Origin: Sitta carolinensis | Taxonomy: Eukaryota > Chordata > Aves > Passeriformes > Sittidae | Direction of reading: 5' to 3' | DNA length: 64,000 nt | Assembly: GCA_032173965.1 (NCBI GenBank) | Contig: CM063283.1 | Coordinates: 115,992,687-116,056,686, forward strand | Shown here: one piece after another, positions 22,275-32,540 of the stretch | Position numbering within the stretch: the stretch's first letter is position 1 | Layout: the number at the start of each line of letters is the position of its first letter | Notes under the pieces: generated by a model | What the model was told of the DNA's origin: nothing | Seen by the model: only the letters and a program-made list of their open reading frames with translations | Databases searched by the model: none | Translations under genes and position numbers: made by a program

Positions 22275-22800
22275 GTGCGGAGCGGCCGCGGCTGCCCCGG
22301 CCACGGCAGCGGCTCCAGCTGCTCCCGGCCCGCTGGGCAGCCCGTGCTGGAGGGCAGCGCCTTGGCCAGACAGGGCCTGACCTCCCAAACACACGCTCTG
22401 CAGGCCCAACCCACAGAAACCAAAATAAAAGCCTACAAACTCTAAGGGTATTCTCTGTAAAAGTGCTACCGTCTTTCACAGCACGTTAACTTCTAGTGGG
22501 GCTTTGGCCCCTCTCGTTTCCCCCCGCAGGAGCTCAGGAACTCCTTGTCACCCCCTGCTTTGCTGCCCCTTCTCCCAAAGGCCATCCCTCTCTATTTCTG
22601 CTGCCTCCCTCCTTGCTCCCCTGGGAATCCACAACTCCTCCTTTGGTGGTCGCTGTGCCCAGGACAGCCTCTCCCCATCACATCACTTCTTTTCTCTTTT
22701 CTTGTTTTTATTTTGCCTTCTGATTTTTTGCTAATTTGTTTCTATTACCTCACGAGTTTACTTTCTCACAGTCCCATGCCCAAGGCAGCGAGGGCTCCCC

Positions 22801-22966
22801 GTTTCACAAAGGGATTTCTGCCTGCCCCACACTGTCACAAAGGCATTTCTGCCTGCCCCACACTGTCACAAAGGAATTTCTGAGTGCCCCACACTGTCAC
22901 AAAGAGGGCTCTGGCTGCCCCATGATGTCACAGAGGGGATTCTACCAGACTGCCAGGCTATAAAAG
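22801..22966 (+). promoter_or_regulatory. Promoter of array copy 5
   Basis: Three CACTGTCACAAAG-type repeats, TGATGTCACAGAG, and TATAAAAG at 22959. Confidence 0.7.
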
Positions 22967-23143
22967 GAGCCCCACAGGAGCAGACTGTGTTGTGCACAAC
23001 AACTTGGCAGTGTGCTGGTAGACAACAGCCTCAGCCTCTGCCATCCCCCCAGGGCTGGATTCCCCTCACTGGGACCCTGCAGGTGTCTGGGGAGCCCCTT
23101 CACTGGCCTGTGCTGCTGACCTGGGAGTGCTACAGACAGTGCC

Positions 23144-24013
23144 ATGGGGTTCCTTGAACTCTTCACTGAGGGCGAGCTGGCGGCAATCACGATGTTGGTG
23201 CTGCAGCTCATCGTGGTCACTGTCGTGCTACGGCACAAGTGTCTCTGGGTGGGTGGCCTCTGCTCTGCTGGCTGGGCTGGGCTGGGCCGGGTGGCTTGGT
23301 GTGGCATGCGTGACAGGACAGTGTGGAGCGTTCGGGGGAGCTGCTCTTCCCTCACCCATCTGTGCTTCTTGCAGAGGATCCGACAGGACCCGAAGCATCC
23401 GGGCGCAGCCAGAGGCCGGCTGCAGAGGCAGAGCAACGTGAACAGGGCACGAAGATCAGCAGACGTGAAGCTGCCCCCCGGTAGCTCCCCAGCCAGATCC
23501 ATGAGCTCCAGGAGGCGATTACCAAGGTTCATCCGAAGCTATCAGGACTCCCAGGCGCTCTTCGAGGAGCACCTCACGGAGCTGGAGGCTCAGCTAAAGC
23601 AGTGGCCAAGGATGCAGAGGGGCAGCAGGGTGCAGCCCGAGGCGCCCGTGGAGCCGAGGCTGCTGGGGGGCGAGGAGCATCCGCAGAGCCCCGCAGAGCA
23701 GCGGCCGGCGGCAGGCACGGGCGACGCGGCCATGGCCTGGTTCATCCCCAGGGACGTGGTGATCATCGAGGGCCCGGAGGGCAGCGGCAGCAGCAGCAGC
23801 TTGGTGGAGCTGGCGCTCGGCATGCCGAGTGCGGATCTGTGTTGGGGCCAGGAGCTGCCCCGCTCCCCGCAGCCGCAGCCGCAGCCGGTGAAGCGGGCGC
23901 GGCGCCGGGGGCCGTGCCGGGCGCTGGGCGAGCTCCGTGTCCGGCTCTGGGGGCGCCTGGCAGCCTGGCGAAGGCGCCGCTGCCGCCGGCGCCGCCTAAG
24001 CCGCCGGAGCTAA
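23144..24013 (+). CDS. Array copy 5: intact type A gene, membrane-anchored Arg-rich protein of 247 aa
   Basis: Exon 1 is 23144-23248, the intron 23249-23374, exon 2 23375-24013. The spliced product is 247 residues. Residues 1-35 contain one hydrophobic stretch (about 13-29, AAITMLVLQLIVVTVVL), likely a signal anchor. Residues 36-85 are basic and Ser/Pro-rich. About 86-112 look helical (FIRSYQDSQALFEEHLTELE). Residues 115-170 are Pro/Glu-rich with the conserved MAWFIPRDVVIIEG segment, followed by a Ser run and VELALGMPSAD, then a Pro-Gln repeat. Residues 208-247 hold about 18 arginines around LWGRLAAW. I do not recognise the family. The basic tail suggests nucleic-acid or acidic-partner binding; this is inference. 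The intron is a multiple of three and has no stop, so intron retention would give 289 residues. Confidence 0.8.
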   Translation: MGFLELFTEGELAAITMLVLQLIVVTVVLRHKCLWVGGLCSAGWAGLGRVAWCGMRDRTVWSVRGSCSSLTHLCFLQRIRQDPKHPGAARGRLQRQSNVNRARRSADVKLPPGSSPARSMSSRRRLPRFIRSYQDSQALFEEHLTELEAQLKQWPRMQRGSRVQPEAPVEPRLLGGEEHPQSPAEQRPAAGTGDAAMAWFIPRDVVIIEGPEGSGSSSSLVELALGMPSADLCWGQELPRSPQPQPQPVKRARRRGPCRALGELRVRLWGRLAAWRRRRCRRRRLSRRS

Positions 24014-24548
24014 ACGGGACCGTGCGGAGCGGCCGCGCCTGCCCCGGCCACGGCAGCGGCTCCAGCTGCTCCCGGCCTGCCGGGCAGCCCGTGCTGGAGG
24101 GCAGCGCTTCGGCCAGACAGGGCCTGACCTCCCAAACACACACTCTGCAGGCCCAACTCATAGAAACCAATATAAAAGCCCACAAACTCTAAGGGTATTC
24201 TCTGTAAAAGTGCTACCCTCTTTCACAGCACGTTAACTTCTAGTGGGGCTTTGGCCCCTCTCGCTTCCCTCCGCAGGAGCTCAGGACCTCCTTGTCACCC
24301 CCTGCTTTGCTGCCCCTTCTCCCAAAGGCCATCCCTCTCTCTTTCTGCTGCCTCCCTCCTTGCTCCCCTGGGAATCCACAACTCCTCCTTTGGTGGTCGC
24401 TGTGCCCAGGACAGCCTCTCCACATCACATCACTTCTTTTCTCTTTTCTTGTTTTTATTTTGCCTTCTGATTTTTTGCTAATTTGTTTCTATTACCTCAC
24501 GACTTTACTTTCTCACAGTCCCATGACCAAGGCAGCGAGGGCTCCCCA

Positions 24549-24713
24549 TTTCACAAAGGGATTTCTACCTGCCCCACACTGTCACAAAGGCATTTCTGCT
24601 TGCCCCACACTGTCACAAAGGGATTTCTGAGTGCCCCACACTGTCACAAAGAGGGCTCTGGTTGTCCCATGATGTCACAGAGGGGATTCCACCAGGCTGC
24701 CAGGCTATAAAAG
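24549..24713 (+). promoter_or_regulatory. Promoter of array copy 6
   Basis: Three CACTGTCACAAAG repeats, TGATGTCACAGAG, and TATAAAAG at 24706. Confidence 0.7.
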
Positions 24714-24889
24714 GAGCCCCACAGGAGCAGAGAGTGTTGTGCACAACAACTTGGCAGTGTGCTGGCAGACAACAGCCTCAGCCTCTGCCATCCCTCCAGG
24801 GCTGGATTCCCCTCACTGGGACCCTGCAGGTGTCTGGGGAGCCCCTTCACTGGCCTGTGCTGCTGACCTGGAGCTCCAGGAATCTCACC

Positions 24890-25432
24890 ATGGCATTCCC
24901 CAAGACCTTCACCCGAGGTTCTCCCAGTCCCCCCCGGGCACTCTTGGAGGAGCACGGAAGGGAGCTGGGGGCACAGCTGCCCCCAAGGATGCAGAGGGGC
25001 TGCAGGGCGCAGCCCGAGGCGCCCGTGGCGCCGGGGCTGCTGGTGGGCGTGGAGCGTCCGCAGAGCCCCGCGGAGCAGGAGCCGGCAGTGGACACGGGCA
25101 GCACGACCATGGCCTGGTTCATCCCCAGGCACGTGGTGATCATCGAGGGCCCAGAGGGCAGCGGCAGCAGCAGCAGCTTGAAGGAGCTGGCGCTCAGCAT
25201 GCCGAGCGCGGATCCATGGTGGGGCCAGGAGCTGCCCCGCTCCCCACAGCCGCAGCCGCAGCCGCAGCCGCAGCCGCGGCCGGCGGTGCGGGCGCGGCGC
25301 CGGGGGCCGTGCCGGGCGCTGGGCGAGCTCCGTGCCCGGCTCTGGGGGCGCCTGGCAGCCTGGTACAGGTGCCGCTGCCGCCGCCGTCGCTGCCGCCGGA
25401 CCCCGAAGCCAAACGGGTCCGTGCTGTTATAA
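24890..25432 (+). CDS. Array copy 6: intact type B gene, 180 aa Arg-rich protein
   Basis: The only fully open type B copy. It starts at ATG 24890 in a strong CACCATGGC context, 184 bases below the TATA box. Domains in order: a short basic N-terminus (1-16), a charged helix homologous to type A (LLEEHGRELGAQL), a Pro/Glu segment with PQSPAEQEP, MAWFIPRHVVIIEG, a Ser run, KELALSMPSADPWWGQEL, an expanded Pro-Gln repeat (CAGCCG units), and the Arg-rich tail with LWGRLAAWYRCRCRRRRCRR. It has no membrane segment, unlike type A, so a soluble or nuclear location is likely (inference). The last codons and TAA come from the LTR starting at 25425. Function unknown. Confidence 0.78.
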   Translation: MAFPKTFTRGSPSPPRALLEEHGRELGAQLPPRMQRGCRAQPEAPVAPGLLVGVERPQSPAEQEPAVDTGSTTMAWFIPRHVVIIEGPEGSGSSSSLKELALSMPSADPWWGQELPRSPQPQPQPQPQPRPAVRARRRGPCRALGELRARLWGRLAAWYRCRCRRRRCRRTPKPNGSVLL

Positions 25433-26079
25433 AGAAAAAGAGTTAAGAGTTATTGTTAAACCTGTTTGTAGTTGCAAAGTTAATGTTTGTTGTAACAACT
25501 GTTATGACTGTTAAATAAAGTTTAAAATCACCTAACATGTACCCCTACTGTAGCCCTATCCCAAGTTCCTGTATCCCGTTCCTTGTTCTTGTTTCTGTCG
25601 GGCTCCGCCTCCACTGCTCCCCTGCTCTTCCCCATGACAAGTAGTGGCTCCCACCCGGTATGTACACCCTGTGAACTCCCAGAGATACAAGTGACCACCG
25701 GAAGTGACACCAACACATACAAACCGCTCAAGTTTGGAAGCTGATGGACAGATACCTTGCCAAACCACCCTAGAAGATGGGGAAGAACAGCAGCTAGCTG
25801 GAGAACTGTTTGATCATCTCACTGTAATCACAGTAAGACTTGCTCACAGTCACCCCCTGGACCTCAAACGAGCCAAAAGAGAGGAAGTCTCCTCTTGGAC
25901 TCCTGGGAGGTCGGAGACCCCAGCTCTGTCGTTAAGGCAAAGCTGCTTGCACCTCCTCCTCTTCGTTGCCCACCGGGAGCAGTGGCGGTGAGCGCCACCC
26001 CTCGAGCCCCCACCCAGGCTGTTCAAAATAAAGGCTTTAAAAGGGAGCAGAAGGTCTCCTGGCCCGTTCATTTATACCA
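25425..26079 (+). mobile_element. Solo LTR in array copy 6
   Basis: 655 bp, with ends and GTGC duplications (25421-25424, 26080-26083) as in the other copies. It lies at the same base of the unit, so it was copied with the array and did not insert independently. Confidence 0.85.
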
Positions 26080-26606
26080 GTGCGGAGCGGCCGCGGCTGC
26101 CCCGGCCACGGCAGCGGCTCCAGCTGCTCCCGGCCCGCTGGGCAGCCCGTGCTGGAGGGCAGCGCCTTGGCCAGACAGGGCCTGACCTCCCAAACACACG
26201 CTCTGCAGGCCCAACCCAGAGAAACCAAAATAAAAGCCCACAAACCCTAAGGGTATTCTCTGTAAAAGTGCTACCCTCTTTCACAGCACGTTAACTTCTA
26301 GTGGGGCTTTGGCCCCTCTCGCTTCCCTCCGCAGGAGCTCAGGACCTCCTTGTCACCCCCTGCTTTGCTGCCCCTTCTCCCAAAGGCCATCCCTCTCTAT
26401 TTCTGCTGCCTCCCTCCTTGCTCCCCTGGGAATCCACAACTCCTCCTTTGGTGGTCGCTGTGCCCAGGACAGCCTCTCCCCATCACATCACTTCTTTTCT
26501 CTTTTCTTGTTTTTATTTTGCCTTCTGATTTTTTGCTAATTTGTTTCTATTACCTCACGAGTTTACTTTCTCACAGTCCCATGCCCAAGGCAGCGAGGGC
26601 TCCCCG

Positions 26607-26802
26607 TTTCACAAAGGGATTTCTGCCTGCCCCACACTGTCACAAAGGCATTTCTGCCTGCCCCACACTGTCACAAAGGCATTTCTGCCTGCCCCACACT
26701 GTCACAAAGGGATTTCTGAGTGCCCCACACTGTCACAAAGAGGGCTCTGGCTGCCCCATGATGTCACAGAGGGGATTCTACCAGACTGCCAGGCTATAAA
26801 AG
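26607..26802 (+). promoter_or_regulatory. Promoter of array copy 7
   Basis: Four CACTGTCACAAAG repeats, TGATGTCACAGAG, and TATAAAAG at 26795. Confidence 0.7.
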
Positions 26803-26978
26803 GAGCCCCACAGGAGCAGACTGTGTTGTGCACAACAACTTGGCAGTGTGCTGGTAGACAACAGCCTCAGCCTCTGCCATCCCCCAGGGCTGGATTCCCC
26901 TCACTGGGACCCTGCAGGTGTCTGGGGAGCCCCTTCACTGGCCTGTGCTGCTGACCTGGGAGTGCTACAGACAGTGCC

Positions 26979-27848
26979 ATGGGGTTCCTTGAACTCTTCA
27001 CTGAGGGCGAGCTGGCGGCAATCACGATGTTGGTGCTGCAGCTCATCGTGGTCACTGTCGTGCTACGGCACAAGTGTCTCTGGGTAGGTGGCCTCTGCTC
27101 TGCTGGCTGGGCTGGGCTGGGCCGGGTGGCTTGGTGTGGCATGCGTGACAGGACAGTGTGGAGCGTTCTGGGGAGCTGCTCTTCCCTCACCCATCTGTGC
27201 TTCTTGCAGAGGATCCGACAGGACCCGAAGCATCCGGGCGCAGCCAGAGGCCGGCTGCAGAGGCAGAGCAACGTGAACAGGGCACGAAGATCAGCAGACG
27301 TGAAGCTGCCCCCCGGTAGCTCCCCAGCCAGATCCATGAGCTCCAGGAGGCGATTACCAAGGTTCATCCGAAGCTATCAGGACTCCCAGGCGCTCTTCGA
27401 GGAGCACCTCACGGAGCTGGAGGCTCAGCTAAAGCAGTGGCCAAGGATGCAGAGGGGCAGCAGGGTGCAGCCCGAGGCGCCCGTGGAGCCGAGGCTGCTG
27501 GGGGGCGAGGAGCATCCGCAGAGCCCCGCAGAGCAGCGGCCGGCGGCAGGCACGGGCGACGCGGCCATGGCCTGGTTCATCCCCAGGGACGTGGTGATCA
27601 TCGAGGGCCCGGAGGGCAGCGGCAGCAGCAGCAGCTTGGTGGAGCTGGCGCTCGGCATGCCGAGTGCGGATCTGTGTTGGGGCCAGGAGCTGCCCCGCTC
27701 CCCGCAGCCGCAGCCGCAGCCGGTGAAGCGGGCGCGGCGCCGGGGGCCGTGCCGGGCGCTGGGCGAGCTCCGTGTCCGGCTCTGGGGGCGCCTGGCAGCC
27801 TGGCGAAGGCGCCGCTGCCGCCGGCGCCGCCTAAGCCGCCGGAGCTAA
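26979..27848 (+). CDS. Array copy 7: intact type A gene, 247 aa
   Basis: Exons 26979-27083 and 27210-27848 with a 126-bp intron. The spliced protein is identical to that of copy 5; the intron differs at a few bases (for example GTAGGT against GTGGGT at the donor). Both copies also share the stop in GGAGCTAAACGG. The polyadenylation signal AATAAAAGCCC is present near 28003. Two intact identical proteins in one array argue that type A is under constraint or was duplicated very recently. Confidence 0.8.
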   Translation: MGFLELFTEGELAAITMLVLQLIVVTVVLRHKCLWVGGLCSAGWAGLGRVAWCGMRDRTVWSVLGSCSSLTHLCFLQRIRQDPKHPGAARGRLQRQSNVNRARRSADVKLPPGSSPARSMSSRRRLPRFIRSYQDSQALFEEHLTELEAQLKQWPRMQRGSRVQPEAPVEPRLLGGEEHPQSPAEQRPAAGTGDAAMAWFIPRDVVIIEGPEGSGSSSSLVELALGMPSADLCWGQELPRSPQPQPQPVKRARRRGPCRALGELRVRLWGRLAAWRRRRCRRRRLSRRS

Positions 27849-28382
27849 ACGGGACCGTGCGGAGCGGCCGCGCCTGCCCCGGCCACGGCAGCGGCTCCAG
27901 CTGCTCCCGGCCCGCCGGGCAGCCCGTGCTGGAGGGCAGCGCCTCGGCCAGACAGGGCCTGACCTCCCAAACACACACTCTGCAGGCCCAACTCATAGAA
28001 ACCAAAATAAAAGCCCACAAACTCTAAGGGTATTCTCTGTAAAAGTGCTACCCTCTTTCACAGCACGTTAACTTCTAGTGGGGCTTTGGCCCCTCTCGCT
28101 TCCCTCCGCAGGAGCTCAGGACCTCCTTGTCACCCCCTGCTTTGCTGCCCCTTCTCCCAAAGGCCATCCCTCTCTCTTTCTGCTGCCTCCCTCCTTGCTC
28201 CCCTGGGAATCCACAACTCCTCCTTTGGTGGTCGCTGTGCCCAGGACAGCCTCTCCACATCACATCACTTCTTTTCTCTTTTCTTGTTTTTATTTTGCCT
28301 TCTGATTTTTTGCTAATTTGTTTCTATTACCTCACGACTTTACTTTCTCACAGTCCCATGACCAAGGCAGCGAGGGCTCCCC

Positions 28383-28548
28383 ATTTCACAAAGGGATTTC
28401 TGCCTGCCCCACACTGTCACAAAGGCATTTCTGCTTGCCCCACACTGTCACAAAGGGATTTCTGAGTGCCCCACACTGTCACAAAGAGGGCTCTGGTTGT
28501 CCCATGATGTCACAGAGGGGATTCCACCAGGCTGCCAGGCTATAAAAG
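28383..28548 (+). promoter_or_regulatory. Promoter of array copy 8
   Basis: Three CACTGTCACAAAG repeats, TGATGTCACAGAG, and TATAAAAG at 28541. Confidence 0.7.
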
Positions 28549-28724
28549 GAGCCCCACAGGAGCAGAGAGTGTTGTGCACAACAACTTGGCAGTGTGCTGG
28601 CAGACAACAGCCTCAGCCTCTGCCATCCCTCCAGGGTTGGATTCCCCTCACTGGGACCCTGCAGGTGTCTGGGGAGCCCCTTCACTGGCCTGTGCTGCTG
28701 ACCTGGAGCTCCAGGAATCTCACC

Positions 28725-29265
28725 ATGGCATTCCCCAAGACCTTCACCCGAGGTTCTCCCAGTCCCCCCCGGGCACTCTTGGAGGAGCACGGAAGGGAGC
28801 TGGGGGCACAGCTGCCCCAAGGATGCAGAGGGGCTGCAGGGCGCAGCCCGAGGCGCCCGTGGCGCCGGGGCTGCTGGTGGGCGTGGAGCGTCCGCAGAGC
28901 CCCGCGGAGCAGGAGCCGGCAGTGGACACGGGCAGCACGACCATGGCCTGGTTCATCCCCAGGCACGTGGTGATCATCGAGGGCCCAGAGGGCAGCGGCA
29001 GCAGCAGCAGCTTGAAGGAGCTGGCGCTCAGCATGCCGAGCGCGGATCCATGGTGGGGCCAGGAGCTGCCCCGCTCCCCACAGCCGCAGCCGCAGCCGCA
29101 GCCGCAGCCGCAGCCGGCGGTGCGGGCGCGGCGCCGGGGGCCGTGCCGGGCGCTGGGCGAGCTCCGTGCCCGGCTCTGGGGGCGCCTGGCAGCCTGGTAC
29201 AGGTGCCGCTGCCGCCGCCGTCGCTGCCTCCGGACCCCGAAGCCAAAGGGTCCGTGCTGTTATAA
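28725..29265 (+). CDS. Array copy 8: type B gene with two single-base losses
   Basis: Start in CACCATGGCA. A C run near 28816-28819 has four Cs against five in copy 6, shifting the frame. The expected protein then continues in the next frame with MAWFIPRHVVIIEG, the Pro-Gln repeat and the Arg-rich tail. A second missing base near the 3' end (CCAAAGGGTCC against CCAAACGGGTCC) shifts the last codons. With both bases restored it would match copy 6 closely and use the LTR's TAA at 29263-29265. It is probably an intact gene with sequence errors. Confidence 0.6.
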
Positions 29266-29910
29266 AGAAAAAGAGTTAAGAGTTATTGTTAAACCTGTTT
29301 GTAGTTGCAAAGTTAATGTTTGTTGTAACAACTGTTATGACTGTTAAATAAAGTTTAAAATCACCTAACATGTACCCCTACTGTAGCCCTATCCCAAGTT
29401 CCTGTATCCCGTTCCTTGTTCTTGTTTCTGTCGGGCTCCGCCTCCACTGCTCCCCTGCTCTTCCCATGACAAGTAGTGGCTCCCCCCGGTATGTACACCC
29501 TGTGAACTCCCAGAGATACAAGTGACCACCGGAAGTGACACCAACACATACAAACTGCTCAAGTTTGGAAGCTGATGGACAGATACCTTGCCAAACCACC
29601 CTAGAAGATGGGGAAGAACAGCAGCTAGCTGGAGAACTGTTTGATCATCTCACTGTAATCACAGTAAGACTTGCTCACAGTCACCCCCTGGACCTCAAAC
29701 GAGCCAAAAGAGAGGAAGTCTCCTCTTGGACTCCTGGGAGGTCGGAGACCCCAGCTCTGTCGTTAAGGCAAAGCTGCTTGCACCTCCTCCTCTTCGTTGC
29801 CCACCGGGAGCAGTGGCGGTGAGCGCCACCCCTCGAGCCCCCACCCAGGCTGTTCAAAATAAAGGCTTTAAAAGGGAGCAGAAGGTCTCCTGGCCCGTTC
29901 ATTTATACCA
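29258..29910 (+). mobile_element. Solo LTR in array copy 8
   Basis: 653 bp, same ends and GTGC duplications (29254-29257, 29911-29914) as in copies 2, 4 and 6. Confidence 0.85.
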
Positions 29911-30436
29911 GTGCGGAGCGGCCGCGGCTGCCCCGGCCACGGCAGCGGCTCCAGCTGCTCCCAGCCCGCCGGGCAGCCCGTGCTGGAGGGCAGCGCCTTG
30001 GCCAGACAGGGCCTGACCTCCCAAACACACGCTCTGCAGGCCCAACCCAGAGAAACCAAAATAAAAGCCCACAAACTCTAAGGGTATTCTCTGTAAAAGT
30101 GCTACCCTCTTTCACAGCACGTTAACTTCTAGTGGGGCTTTGGCCCCTCTCGCTTCCCTCCGCAGGAGCTCAGGACCTCCTTGTCACCCCCTGCTTTGCT
30201 GCCCCTTCTCCCAAAGGCCATCCCTCTCTCTTTCTGCTGCCTCCCTCCTTGCTCCCCTGGGAATCCACAACTCCTCCTTTGGTGGTCGCTGTGCCCAGGA
30301 CAGCCTCTCCCCATCACATCACTTCTTTTCTCTTTTCTTGTTTTTATTTTGCCTTCTGATTTTTTGCTAATTTGTTTCTATTACCTCACGAGTTTACTTT
30401 CTCACAGTCCCATGCCCAAGGCAGCGAGGGCTCCCC

Positions 30437-30602
30437 GTTTCACAAAGGGATTTCTGCCTGCCCCACACTGTCACAAAGGCATTTCTGCCTGCCCCACACT
30501 GTCACAAAGGAATTTCTGAGTGCCTCACACTGTCACAAAGAGGGCTCTGGCTGCCCCATGATGTCACAGAGGGGATTCTACCAGACTGCCAGGCTATAAA
30601 AG
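30437..30602 (+). promoter_or_regulatory. Promoter of array copy 9
   Basis: Three repeats (one reads CTCACACTGTCACAAAG), TGATGTCACAGAG, and TATAAAAG at 30595. Confidence 0.7.
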
Positions 30603-30778
30603 GAGCCCCACAGGAGCAGACTGTGTTGTGCACAACAACTTGGCAGTGTGCTGGTAGACAACAGCCTCAGCCTCTGCCATCCCCCAGGGCTGGATTCCCC
30701 TCACTGGGACCCTGCAGGTGTCTGGGGAGCCCCTTCACTGGCCTGTGCTGCTGACCTGGGAGTGCTACAGACAGTGCC

Positions 30779-31664
30779 ATGGGGTTCCTTGAACTCTTCA
30801 CTGAGGGCGAGCTGGCGGCAATCACGATGTTGGTGCTGCAGCTCATCGTGGTCACTGTCGTGCTACGGCACAAGTGTCTCTGGGTAGGTGGCCTCTGCTC
30901 TGCTGGCTGGGCTGGGCTGGGCCGGGTGGCTTGGTGTGGCATGCGTGACAGGACAGTGTGGAGCGTTCTGGGGAGCTGCTCTTCCCTCACCCATCTGTGC
31001 TTCTTGCAGAGGATCCCTCAGGACCCGAAGCATGCGGGTGCAGCCAGAGGCCGGCTGCAGAGGCAGAGCAACATGAACAGGGCACGAAGATCAGCAGACG
31101 TGAAGCTGCCCCCGGTAGCTCCCCAGCCAGATCCATGAGCTCCAGGAGGCGATTGCCAAGGTTCATCCGAAGCTATCAGGACTCCCAGGCGCTCTTCGAG
31201 GAGCACCTCACGGAGCTGGAGGCTCAGCTAAAGCAGTGGCCAAGGATGCAGAGGGGCAGCAGGGTGCAGCCCGAGGCGCCCGTGGAGCCGAGGCTGCTGG
31301 GGGGCGAGGAGCATCCGCAGAGCCCCGCAGAGCAGCGGCCGGCGGCAGGCACGGGCGACGCGGCCATGGCCTGGTTCATCCCCAGGGACGTGGTGATCAT
31401 CGAGGGCCCGGAGGGCAGCGGCAGCAGCGGCAGCAGCAGCAGCTTCGCAGCTTGGTGGAGCTGACGCTCGGCATGCCGAGTGCGGATCCGTGTTGGGGCC
31501 AGGAGCTGCCCCGCTCCCCGCAGCCGCAGCCGCAGCCGGTGAAGCGGGCGCGGCGCCGGGGGCCGTGCCGGGCGCTGGGCGAGCTCCGTGTCCGGCTCTG
31601 GGGGCGCCTGGCAGCCTGGCGAAGGCGCCGCTGCCGCCGGCGCCGCCTAAGCCGCCGGAGCTAA
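30779..31664 (+). CDS. Array copy 9: type A gene with frame breaks
   Basis: Exon 1 30779-30883, intron 30884-31009, exon 2 from 31010. A C run near 31109-31113 has five Cs against six in copies 5 and 7, ending the frame early at 31138. Family-like sequence continues in another frame until a second irregularity at about 31446 (AGCTTCGCAGC against AGCTTCAGCAGC in copy 1), then reaches the usual Arg-rich tail and the stop at 31664. The exon 1 protein is identical to copies 5 and 7. It is likely intact in the real genome, but I cannot exclude a pseudogene. Confidence 0.58.
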
Positions 31665-32200
31665 ACGGGACCGTGCGGAGCGGCCGCGGCTGCCCCGGCC
31701 ACGGCAGCGGCTCCAGCTGCTCCCGGCCCGCCGGGCAGCCCGTGCTGGAGGGCAGCGCTTCGGCCAGACAGGGCCTGACCTCCCAAACACACACTCTGCA
31801 GGCCCAACTCATAGAAACCAAAATAAAAGCCCACAAACCCTAAGGGTATTCTCTGTAAAAGTGCTACCCTCTTTCACAGCACGTTAACTTCTAGTGGGGC
31901 TTTGGCCCCTCTCGCTTCCCTCCGCAGGAGCTCAGGACCTCCTTGTCACCCCCTGCTTTGCTGCCCCTTCTCCCAAAGGCCATCCCTCTCTCTTTCTGCT
32001 GCCTCCCTCCTTGCTCCCCTGGGAATCCACAACTCCTCCTTTGGTGGTCGCTGTGCCCAGGACAGCCTCTCCACATCACATCACTTCTTTTCTCTTTTCT
32101 TGTTTTTATTTTGCCTTCTGATTTTTTGCTAATTTGTTTCTATTACCTCACGACTTTACTTTCTCACAGTCCCATGACCAAGGCAGCGAGGGCTCCCCAT

Positions 32201-32364
32201 TTCACAAAGGGATTTCTGCCTGCCCCACACTGTCACAAAGGGATTTCTGCCTGCCCCACACTGTCACAAAGGGATTTCTGAGTGCCCCACACTGTCACAA
32301 AGAGGGCTCTGGCTGCCCCATGATGTCACAGAGGGGATTCTACCAGACTGCCAGGCTATAAAAG
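32201..32364 (+). promoter_or_regulatory. Promoter of array copy 10
   Basis: Three CACTGTCACAAAG repeats, TGATGTCACAGAG, and TATAAAAG at 32357. The promoter is as conserved as in other copies although the coding part is divergent. Confidence 0.7.
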
Positions 32365-32540
32365 GAGCCCCACAGGAGCAGACAGCGTTGGGCACAACAA
32401 CTTGGCAGTGTGCTGGCAGACAACAGCCTCAGCCTCTGCCATCCCTCCAGGGTTGGATTCCCCTCACTGGGACCCTGCAGGTGTCTGGGGAGCCCCTTCA
32501 CTGGCCTGTGCTGCTGACCTGGAGCTCCAAGAATCTCACC

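Noticed and set aside
22090..22380. Small open frame inside the LTR (MDSWEVGDPSS...) as a viral or host gene
   Set aside because: It lies wholly within the LTR and runs into the flanking spacer. No retroviral gag, pol or env similarity is seen.
24739..25446. Long Gly/Ala/Arg-rich frames overlapping the array genes
   Set aside because: They are out-of-frame readings of the GC-rich coding region. The frame chosen keeps a membrane segment, the conserved MAWFIP segment and the stop shared between copies, and has a TATA box and Kozak start.
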